From Candidatus Zipacnadia bacterium (lineage in GTDB: Bacteria; Armatimonadota; UBA5377; JALGUK01), in NCBI GenBank assembly GCA_029820875.1, contig JALGUK010000019.1, positions 1 to 12,762 of the forward strand: a stretch of 12,762 bases of DNA, in the 5' to 3' direction. A program made the position numbers and the translations under genes. Under the pieces are notes generated by a model, which did no database searches, had not been told where the DNA came from, and saw nothing but the letters and a program-made list of their open reading frames with translations. Shown here piece by piece: positions 1 through 7,200 of this stretch; positions within the stretch are counted from its first letter, which is position 1; each line of letters begins with the position of its first letter.

Positions 1-66
1 GGAGAGAGCCCGCGAGATTTCTTTCTGGTAGAGACTATGCTTGGGGCATTGATAGTATCTAAGGGC

Positions 67-950
67 TCAAACGGTTGGCGCGTGGAGAGGCTGATAGACT
101 GATGTTTGTGCACCGAATATAGCATGGTTCAGAAGCAGCTCGCCCTTGCTCAACCGTGTGAGGTTGCCCTTGATGCTCTGGTCGAGGAACCGGTACGCGG
201 CGGCGGACAGCTCCGCTACGCCGCTGCGGCCCACAACGATCGTAGCCGCATTTCCGTGAACGCGGTCGTGCACCGCGCTCATGAACTGCTGGGCGCCAAT
301 CAGGATCACGCCAAGGGAACGCCCGCGCTCCGCGATGTCCAGAACCTGCTCGATGATTGGTGACTCTCGCTCGCGGGCAGGCGCGTACTTGTTCAGCTCG
401 TCCACGAAGATGATGACCTTCTCGGGAATCTCCTCCTCGTCTATACCCGCCTCCGCATAGAGGGCGCAGACGGTCCGCAGGATGTCGCCGAACACCAAGG
501 CCTGCTCGTCATTGGTGAGCTTGGCGATGTCCACTACAATCGTCTGGCCGCCTCTGATCCGTGCGATCTCCTCTGACAATCGGACAACGTGCTTACCTCG
601 CTCCTGTACGAACACGCCCGACTGCCAGATCTCCACGATGCGGCGCAAGATGCGCCGGAAGCGGCCCACAGACGACGCCCGCACTTCCCCAACTTGCCGT
701 GCCTGACGCTCTTGCGGATCGAAGATCGGCGGTCCGTTGAGCAGGCTGTCCCAGTCGCGAACTTCCTGCCATTGACTGGAGGGTCGCCATTGGCCCGTAT
801 TACGGTCGGAAAGGCCATTGCTGATCTCCCCGATGAGAGCGCCTAGAGTATCCCAGGGGTCAGGGATTTGCGACATCAGCAGGTCCAGGCGGCGGGCAGT
901 TCCGCAATGTGGACGGTAAAAGGTTCATCACCTATCGGTTCGACGTCGCC
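67..950 (-). pseudogene. HerA/FtsK-type ATPase, C-terminal remnant (5'-truncated, probable frameshift)
   Basis: The open frame from ATG 874-876 down to the TGA at 67-69 encodes 269 aa matching the C-terminal half of HerA-type (DUF87) hexameric DNA-translocating ATPases. Visible are a Walker B strand (VIIFVDELNKYAP, residues 154-166, acidic pair D159-E160), the following AERGRSLG and a sensor-like IGAQQ (193-197), then VHDRVHGNAAT and GELLL near the end. The Walker A P-loop and the N-terminal barrel, which should lie about 200 residues earlier, are absent. Immediately upstream another frame, closed by the TGA at 876-878, reads DEPFTVHIAELPAA. With a one-base shift near 880-890 it joins LDLLMSQIPDP smoothly, so the ATG is probably an internal Met. 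The upstream coding then runs into the 3' end of the DUF4091 gene. HerA proteins act with NurA in end resection or in defence systems; no partner is seen here. The family call is firm, the pseudogene status is likely. Confidence 0.75.
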
Positions 951-2995
951 CTCGCTACTGCCGCGCGAGCGTACAGCAGTCGCGTCCGTCGGCAGACGTC
1001 CGAGACCCAGTCATGGGTCAGCTCTGTCTTGCCTCCATACCGGGCCCGGGCTTCTGCCAGGATCTGGTCGACTTCGGTCGCGACCGCCGGCGGTAGCTGG
1101 CCTGCCTCGGACGCGTCCTTCAGGTGCAGAAGCAATCTGGCAGTCTGGATCCCTGCCCGGAGCGATTCCCAGCGGATTGACGGGATCAGCCGCTCGCCGA
1201 CCCGGTTGTACCGGCGGGTGATGAAATGATCCTCCGATCCATCATATACGAAGAGGTAGTCCAGCCAGCCACCGTCTTGGCCCTCCCATGAGCTGCCAGC
1301 GATGTCGTTGTATGCCCAGTGGGAGACGCCATTCAGACCGACGCTGACTGCCAGGATCGGGTAGGCGTAGTTGTACTGGAGCAGCGCATCGCTAATCCCC
1401 GACGCCACGTGGTAGCTGAGTATCTGTGTGCCTCGCTCCTTCAGCATCGGAATGATTTCCTCGTCGTAGGCGCGACGGGGACTGTAGTCCGGAGGAGCGT
1501 AGGCTGGCCCGAGCCTCTCATCCATGGGATAATGTGGAACGGCGATGTCCATATGCGGCAGTAAGGCGCGCACATCCTCCGGGAATGCGTAGTAAGTGAG
1601 TGTCATGATAATGGGCAACTCCGGCAAGGCTCTCTTGATCGCCTTCATCGCCGCCGCCACGGTCTTCACATGCTCATCCGGCGAATCGGCGAGCGTGCGT
1701 GAGTGGGCCTCGTCGCAGGGCAGCAGCACGAAGCGCTCCTGCCCGTAGCCGAGTTCGGCAGAGCGCTTGAACCACGCACGCAGAAGGTTCACGAAGGCCC
1801 TACACCATGGCGGGGTGAGCACCTTCCACTCGGTGCCATCCTCGGCGGCCAAGTCTGACCACCAGAATATCATCATTCGACGAACGTGTGGCCCATAGTG
1901 CTGCAGCCATGCCTCGTGCATCGAGAAGTCGGCCTCCAGCAACTCACCGTTTGCCGAGAACCGGGCCTTTGGCATGAAGGGGAACTCCATCATCGTCACA
2001 CCGTGGGCGCCGAGGTCCTGCGCAGTGAGGTCAGGGAACTTGCCCGCAAAGTTCGAGCCGGGCAACATGAACTGGAGGTGCTCGAACCGGGAAGTCGCCG
2101 GCAGGCGGGCCGGCAGAACCCGGACACTCAGACTCATCTCGATGGATTCGCCGGTGTGTGTGGTGATGCGCACGGGAGCATGGCGGGAGCCTCGCACATC
2201 TTCGCCAATGTGCATGCCGATGTAAAGCTTGATGGACTCCCCTGGCCGGACAGTGATTTGCCAGGCTTCCCGCCGCTTGGGCAACAAGGGAAGGGGGTCT
2301 GAGATGCGCTTCTTGGGCCCGTAGTACCACTCCTCAATGAAGAGGTAGCGGCGGACCTGCAACTGGAACTCCCGCGGGTCGAGTCCCGCCACCGATAGCT
2401 TGCAGCGCAGGGCCCCATGAGTGCAGTTCGTCAGGACCACGGCAGCCGCATGGTACTCACCTGGCAGTGCCACGATGCTGAAGCGCTCGGCGGGCTTCGG
2501 GGGCGGTACGTATGGCTGTAACTGCCCGTGACGGTGTTCGAGCATCATTGGGCCCATGCGTTGGTAGGGCTCGACGAAGGTCGCCACGAGCTGCTTGCCG
2601 GGAGCGATGAGGCTGTTGACCTCCGCCGAGAGGAACGCCAGGCGCCTGGTGAGCGCACGCTTCTCTGCAAGCAACTGGGTATCGCCGGAGGCGCAACGCT
2701 CTTGAACCTTACGCGCCTCAGTCGCGATATCCGCAAGCCGAGGGATATCACCAAGTACCTCCCTAGCCGCGTCGCACCGGCCTCGGAGGTATCGCCACTC
2801 GCGCTCAATGCGCTCCAGTGCCTTGGTCTGGTATGACGTGAGCGCCGGCGCTCTCCCCGGCAGCAGGCCCAGCAACACCACGCACACGAGGCTGACCAAC
2901 CCAACACGCAGACTCCTGGCACAACTGACTTCGCCGACGACTGCACACGGCATGCACCTCTTCTCACATCCGCAATTACCCATATTAGCTGTCAT
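932..2995 (-). CDS. Secreted DUF4091 / GH123-like glycosidase
   Basis: Predicted 687-aa exported glycosidase-like protein. The frame is open further upstream to 3181, but ATG 2993-2995 has a strong SD (GGGAGGAG, 3000-3007) and places a signal peptide at the N-terminus: a long Cys-rich n-region, a hydrophobic core VGLVSLVCVVLLGLL (31-45) and a likely cut after GRAPA (residue 51). Residues about 52-130 are charged and helical, possibly coiled coil; 160-295 look like a beta-sandwich; 300-600 look like a TIM barrel. The adjacent acidic pair D428-E429 (LLPCDEAHSRT) sits where GH123 enzymes carry their catalytic Asp-Glu. The C-terminal DUF4091 hallmarks are GVSHWAYND (556-564) and PSIRWESLRAGIQ (605-617). 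The substrate is unknown; GH123 members cleave N-acetyl-galactosaminides, but DUF4091 proteins are varied. The gene looks intact. Its 3' end overlaps the HerA remnant by a few bases, marking a rearrangement junction. The role is inferred from motifs. Confidence 0.85.
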   Translation of the reverse strand: MTANMGNCGCEKRCMPCAVVGEVSCARSLRVGLVSLVCVVLLGLLPGRAPALTSYQTKALERIEREWRYLRGRCDAAREVLGDIPRLADIATEARKVQERCASGDTQLLAEKRALTRRLAFLSAEVNSLIAPGKQLVATFVEPYQRMGPMMLEHRHGQLQPYVPPPKPAERFSIVALPGEYHAAAVVLTNCTHGALRCKLSVAGLDPREFQLQVRRYLFIEEWYYGPKKRISDPLPLLPKRREAWQITVRPGESIKLYIGMHIGEDVRGSRHAPVRITTHTGESIEMSLSVRVLPARLPATSRFEHLQFMLPGSNFAGKFPDLTAQDLGAHGVTMMEFPFMPKARFSANGELLEADFSMHEAWLQHYGPHVRRMMIFWWSDLAAEDGTEWKVLTPPWCRAFVNLLRAWFKRSAELGYGQERFVLLPCDEAHSRTLADSPDEHVKTVAAAMKAIKRALPELPIIMTLTYYAFPEDVRALLPHMDIAVPHYPMDERLGPAYAPPDYSPRRAYDEEIIPMLKERGTQILSYHVASGISDALLQYNYAYPILAVSVGLNGVSHWAYNDIAGSSWEGQDGGWLDYLFVYDGSEDHFITRRYNRVGERLIPSIRWESLRAGIQTARLLLHLKDASEAGQLPPAVATEVDQILAEARARYGGKTELTHDWVSDVCRRTRLLYARAAVARATSNR

Positions 2996-2999
2996 GTGT

Positions 3000-3007
3000 C
3001 TCCTCCC
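3000..3007 (-). promoter_or_regulatory. Shine-Dalgarno of the DUF4091 gene
   Basis: GGGAGGAG on the minus strand. The GGAGG core lies 6 nt before ATG 2993-2995. It decides the start against the upstream ATG at 3181, which would add 62 residues with no export signal of their own. Confidence 0.75.
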
Positions 3008-3084
3008 TTGGATGTCTCCTCGTAGCGGTAACCTGGGAGTCGGATGGGGCTCCTCGAGTAGCCTGCTCAACGGGTGACCCAACG

Positions 3085-3363
3085 CTACGAAGAGGCTGGG
3101 TAGAGGGACCGCCTCGTCGGCCACATTCCAGGCCGGCACCGGTCGCCGCGCCCACGTGCCCCCTTCGTGGTCAGCACGCAACAGGGAACGAAGGCCTTGA
3201 AGAAGCGCCCCACCACGGTCGCGATCTTTATCTCATTTTCGTTGAAACGCCTCATTATCCTCGTTTTCTCCGCCTGGCTTGTCCCGTCCTGATAAACCGC
3301 CTCAATCTCCCCGCACGCCGCCTTGCGGTAGAGGTCGGCGAGCGCCTCCAGCAGCGCCCACAA
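3085..3363 (-). CDS. Small hypothetical protein or fragment downstream of the recombinase
   Basis: A 92-aa reading from a TTG at 3361-3363; the frame is open further upstream without an obvious start. The first 55 residues look truly coding: a helical, charged stretch (DQIQALWALLEALADLY, QAEKTRIMRRF, NENEIKIAT) with mostly G or C in third positions. The last 35 residues are Arg/Gly/Pro/Cys-rich and look like read-through of non-coding sequence. It lies about 100 bp after the recombinase tail on the same strand, so it may be the remains of an accessory gene of that element. A short alternative frame directly after the recombinase stop (TEEKVAVQEWAAR, starting at a CTG) resembles the reading after the second recombinase tail at 10.37 kb, so the original gene may have begun there and been frameshifted. 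I do not recognise the family. Confidence 0.35.
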   Translation of the reverse strand: MWALLEALADLYRKAACGEIEAVYQDGTSQAEKTRIMRRFNENEIKIATVVGRFFKAFVPCCVLTTKGARGRGDRCRPGMWPTRRSLYPASS

Positions 3364-3415
3364 AGCCTGGATTTGGTCCTCGTGGCAGCCGTGCTCGCGT
3401 CGCCGCCTACCCCCG

Positions 3416-3534
3416 CTCTGGTCAGCGGGCGGCCCATTCCTGCACGGCGACCTTCTCCTCTGTCAGTCAGCCGCCGTCAGGGCCCTTGCCAGTGCCTCCT
3501 GCTTCTGGTCCAGGGCTGTTATCGCGCGGGCCAG
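3416..3534 (-). repeat. Diverged repeat, copy A (recombinase tail plus following segment)
   Basis: By eye this aligns with 10315-10435 in the same orientation. One 39-bp part has about 7 mismatches; the rest aligns with short gaps. It covers the last roughly 24 codons of the recombinase, its stop codon and about 45 bp downstream. The protein tails align as [20 protein letters not shown] against YLAHTIAALPEEHREALAKAL. Confidence 0.65.
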
Positions 3535-3816
3535 TTCCTGCACCTGCGGGTCAACGGGCGGCTGCGGCCGGTCCTCGGCCTGCACCTTCTCCCTTAGTTC
3601 GTCCTCGTCTACGTGGGTGTAGACCTGCGTAGTGGCCACATTCGCGTGGCCGAGGAGCGTCTGCACGTCGCGAATCGTGATTCCCGGCCGCTCCGGCATC
3701 CGCGTCGCGTATGTGTGCCGGAGCGTATGCGGCGCCACCCGCTTCTCGATACCTGCCTCCTCGGGGGTCAAGGTCACCGAGAGCCGCCTCGGGGCCCGCT
3801 TGCCGGTTTTCCCCAT
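3463..3816 (-). pseudogene. Tyrosine recombinase catalytic C-terminus fused to an RHH-like N-terminus
   Basis: ATG 3814-3816 with a good SD gives 117 aa. Residues from about 22 onward are the C-terminal catalytic part of a phage/transposon tyrosine recombinase (integrase, XerC/D fold): box [14 protein letters not shown] with the HxxR motif, LLGH, and the nucleophile Tyr in TTQVYTHVD. The SAM-like core-binding domain and the first catalytic Arg, about 180-200 residues in usual family members, are missing, so it cannot be an active recombinase as read. The first 21 residues ([12 protein letters not shown]) do not look like an integrase; they resemble the opening beta-strand of CopG/Arc ribbon-helix-helix regulators. 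The join with AGIEKRV is in frame. The simplest reading is a deletion that fused the start of an RHH gene to the end of an integrase gene. The tail after the Tyr (Pro/Gln-rich, then a short helix) is shared with the copy at 10.4 kb. Recombinase identity is firm, the fusion is inferred. Confidence 0.75.
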
Positions 3817-3823
3817 GATTCTG

Positions 3824-3829
3824 CCTCCC
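3824..3829 (-). promoter_or_regulatory. Shine-Dalgarno for the chimeric recombinase ORF
   Basis: GGGAGG on the minus strand, 7 nt before ATG 3814-3816. Its presence argues that the Met of MGKTGKRAP is a genuine translation start from some gene, which supports the fusion interpretation. Confidence 0.55.
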
Positions 3830-3848
3830 TTCTTCGTTCTTTGCCTAT

Positions 3849-4088
3849 TATCGGCCAAGCATCGAGCGCAAGTTCGCCGAGCAGAAGAAATATCACGGGC
3901 TGCGGAAGGCAAGGTATTGGGGTCTGGCGAAAATTGCCGTCCGAGTGTTGTTGACCTGTATCGTGGTCAATTGCAAGCGGATGGCCAAGCTCTTGAGCGC
4001 CCATCCCCCATCCACAAAAGTCCTCATTGCCCCTGGCGGGCGCGTGAAAGAGGTGGAAGAGGGCAAAAGCAGACAAGAAGGCGCCTGA
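3849..4088 (+). pseudogene. DDE transposase C-terminal remnant (IS1182-like)
   Basis: The plus-strand frame ending at TGA 4086-4088 reads [18 protein letters not shown] (from about 3849) followed by [18 protein letters not shown] and [11 protein letters not shown]. This is the conserved C-terminal end of DDE transposases of the IS1182/IS5-like type: IERKFAE supplies the final catalytic Glu region, and the RaRyxGLxk and NxKRm blocks follow. Nothing of the preceding 350 or so residues is present: the frame upstream enters the recombinase promoter region and becomes antisense to it. After KRMAKLL about 30 variable residues lead to the stop. No start codon or SD exists, so this is debris. The break at about 3840-3850 coincides with the 5' end of the recombinase ORF region, another rearrangement junction. 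IS1182 assignment rather than a neighbouring DDE family is tentative. Confidence 0.75.
3951..3970. repeat. Perfect inverted repeat TTGACC-N8-GGTCAA
   Basis: Two perfect 6-bp arms separated by 8 bp. It falls inside the transposase remnant, where it encodes part of the VLLTCIVVN stretch, so it may be chance or leftover coding constraint. It has the size of a dimeric-repressor site, but no regulator is linked to it. Confidence 0.3.
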
Positions 4089-4138
4089 AGAGGTCCTGGG
4101 ACCAAGAACAACCACGCAAATAGACGCAAAAGGAGGCG

Positions 4139-4186
4139 ACCAGTGAACAGCAAACAGTGATCGGTCACTGATCACAGACCACTGGT
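4139..4186. repeat. Nested inverted repeats upstream of the giant glycosidase gene
   Basis: Outer arms ACCAGTG (4139-4145) and CACTGGT (4180-4186) enclose inner arms CAGTGA (4155-4160) and TCACTG (4165-4170) around TCGG. The arms share the word CAGTGA/TCACTG, also seen in the repeated gaacag/aacagtgatc phrasing nearby. It lies 105 bp before the start codon at 4292, in the presumed promoter region. It may be an operator, a cruciform or a piece of a short dispersed intergenic repeat; no T-run follows, so it is not an intrinsic terminator. Confidence 0.45.
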
Positions 4187-4277
4187 AACCGCAAGGACAG
4201 AGTCCGTTTTCGGCAAAACTGCGGCATGTACCCTCTGCTTGCGCACAGGTAGCTTTGGCAACAGTCTCCATTCAATT

Positions 4278-4284
4278 AGAGAGG
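4278..4284 (+). promoter_or_regulatory. Shine-Dalgarno of the giant glycosidase gene
   Basis: AGAGAGG lies 7 nt before ATG 4292. A second usable ATG at 4313 also has GAGAGG about 8 nt upstream. Both give a plausible signal peptide, so the start is uncertain by seven residues. Confidence 0.6.
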
Positions 4285-4291
4285 TGCCAAG

Positions 4292-7200
4292 ATGAACTGG
4301 AGAGGAACATCCATGCCCTGTGTGGCGGCTGCGTCCGGACTTTTGATGCTCACATGGTCATTCTATTCGGCGTCCGCCCAGACGCTCGTCTGCGGCCAAG
4401 CGCCACAGCCGCCTAGGATTGACGCTCAACCGAAAGACGCGTGCTGGAAAGACGCGATGATCGCCACGGACTTCTCGGTCCTGGGCAGCGGGGGGGCCAA
4501 GTGCGCCTTCCGGCAGACAACGCTCCGAGCCGCGTGGGACCAAACGGCCCTTTACCTGCACGCCATTTGCCTGGAGCCGGACCCGGCATCCATCACCTCC
4601 GAAGTCGCTGAGCGTGATGGCCCCGTTTGGCTCGAGGATTGTCTGGAGATCTTTTTGCAGCCTGACACCGAGGAAGCGGACTATTTCCACTTCGTCATCA
4701 ACGCCGATGGCGTGCTTTATGACGAGCGCAACACGGACGCACGCTTCGACGCGAACCTTCGCATTGCGACGTACATCGGCGACCAGGCGTGGCAGGCGGA
4801 GCTTGCGATCCCGTGGTCTGAGCTTTCCGTTGAAGCGCCGAGCGCAGCAGCGGCGTGGGGCTTCAACATCGGGCGTGCGCACCGACCAAAGGAGCCGAAG
4901 GAATGGAGCACATGGGCGCCGCTGCAGGCGGGTCTGAACAAGTTCGCCGTGCCCAAACTGTGGGGACGTCTCAACTTTGCCAGGGACCCCACCGCGGGCC
5001 GCGCGGCCGATCTCAGGCTTCCGCGCGGCATCGTTGCGAATCCCGACTTCACGGAACTGGTGCACGGTTGGCCCAAGAACTGGCACCTACGCGAGCATTC
5101 GACATTCTCCGAGATCGTCCCTGCGAGCCGGCACTATGCAATCCGCAACGATGGCGACTACTGCGTGGCCGCCCAGCCGCTCAACGTGCCGGTCAAGGCC
5201 GGCGACGTGTTCACGGTGTTCGCCGTCGTTCGCGGCTCACCTGATGCCACGGCGGGGATTGCGGCCGTTCAGGAAATGGAGGACGGTAGCCCCGACGACC
5301 TGTACCCGTTCTGGAGCATTTCTGTCAGTGAGAGCTTCAGGATGTACTCCGGTCGGATCGTCGCGGACAAGGGCGCGAAGCGCCTCATGTCGCTGAACCT
5401 GTATCGCTCCAACCGTAAGGGATGGGTTGAGTACGCCTACGTTGAGATTCTTCCTGGAATCCACGGGGTCGCCGGGATCGTGGAGGCGGAGCGATGCACA
5501 GGAAACGACGAGCGCGGCATCAGAGCGCCCTGGCCGACTCCGGCGGTCGCTGCCTACAAGCCAATTCTTGGGGGGCCGTTGAAGACGCTCATTTTTATCG
5601 GCGAGTTCCAGCGCGACGCAGCCGAGCTGGCTCAGAGACTGGACATGGACTACGACCTGGTCTATTGTCCCACATACCGCGGCTCCGGGCAGGTGGACTC
5701 CGTTGTCGCCTTTGGCGCGGAGAAAATCCTCAGGAAGTTGGTCCGTCACGAGTACGACTTGATTATCCTCGCGGGGCGGCCCTCCGAGGAATCCGTCGTT
5801 GACGGCATCATCGAATCGGTGGCGGCCGGCGCTGGGCTCCTGGCCATCGAGCCACTCGCGGGAGGGGAGGCTGCCAGGCCTGAGGTCCTGCAGCGTCTGC
5901 TTGGTGGACTGCCCGAGGACGTCTTGCCGCCAGACCGACTCTCCGAAGTCCTGGGTGGGCTTGACCCCGACGTACTGGATGCCACATCCAATAGGACGCA
6001 AGCCCTGAGATCCCTGGCGATTCGAGAATTCGGGAACGGCCGAGTGGCTCGCCTGACGTGGTCCGAAGAGGTCCCCGGCCTCATTCCATTCGCCCCCGGC
6101 ACTTGCGAGTACTGGGAGTACCGCTGGGCGGCGCTGTGCAAGGCTGCCCTCTGGGCCGCCCGTCGCCAGCCGGGCAGTCCGAACGCGAGGGCCCGAGTCA
6201 TCTCCGTTGTCTGCGGTGAGAAGCTCACCATTCATGTGGCAGCCGATCGGCCTGACCCGCTAACGCTGAGCGTCGAGTGGGACACCCCATTCAGGATCGT
6301 CTCGGTCGAGAAATCGGCCACTCCGGCGATCACTGGCGGCAAGGCGACCGTCGTGCTCGACGTTAATAGCAATGTCCTGCGCACTCGTGGTCCGAGCATC
6401 GCCCGGGTCCTCCTATCAGACGACGAGCAGCCGCTGGATTTCGCTGCTTGCGTGGTGCGCGGCGCGGAACCTCGCGTTGAAATCGCTGGCGTCGAGGCCC
6501 CACGTGAGGCGCGCCCCGGGGAAACGATTCCCGTGTCCGTACACTACCAGGCACTTCCCGGAGGCGACGTGGTGGTCCAAGCGGAGCTAGTAGACGCCTT
6601 TGACCGTGTCGTTGCGCGAGATTCGGTCTCGTCGCAGGGAGTGGGGCCACATGAGGCCCAGATGGAGCTTCAGGTCCGCCAGCCGCTTTCGGTGTATCAC
6701 CGAATCGTCGTCACGGCTCGCGATGGAGACGTTTGTGCCGACCGGGCCGAACGGGACCTCTTCGTGCCGGAGGCGAATGCGAGCCATCTGGACGACTTTC
6801 ATCTGGCCGCTGGCTATGCCGCAATGCATGTGCGGTGCCCGGAGTATCTCCAGAGGCACCTGACAAGCTTCCTGCGGGCCCAGCAGGTCACCGCGGTCAC
6901 CGTCAATGAGTACATGATCAAACGGGGCATGCCCGCCTGGGGCGGAACGGTGGGGGGCTCAGGGCTGAGGTGCTCCGTGGATGGCCACGTGCGCGAGCAC
7001 TGCCTCAGTAACCCGGACCAGGTGAGGGCGCTCGCCGAAGGCACGGTGGTGAACGTGGGGAAAAGGCGGCACTGGGGTTTCTTCGGGTATAACATGAACG
7101 ACGAGGTCCACCTCGGCCAACAGGAGGTATGCGCCAGCGAGTACTGCGCTCAGGCTTTTCGGGACTGGGCGAGAAAGGAGTACAAGACCATCGAAGCCGT

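Noticed and set aside
3632..4123. Plus-strand open frame of 163 aa across the recombinase and transposase remnants
   Set aside because: It is antisense to the recombinase and out of phase with the transposase fragment; its composition is low-complexity Arg/Ser.
4358..5086. Long minus-strand open frame (242 aa) inside the giant glycosidase gene
   Set aside because: It is antisense to a convincing CBM9-like domain, Arg/Val-rich with no domain, and typical of mirrored frames in GC-rich genes.
5237..6235. Minus-strand open frame of 332 aa
   Set aside because: Antisense to the coherent glycosidase reading, with no recognisable motif or SD.
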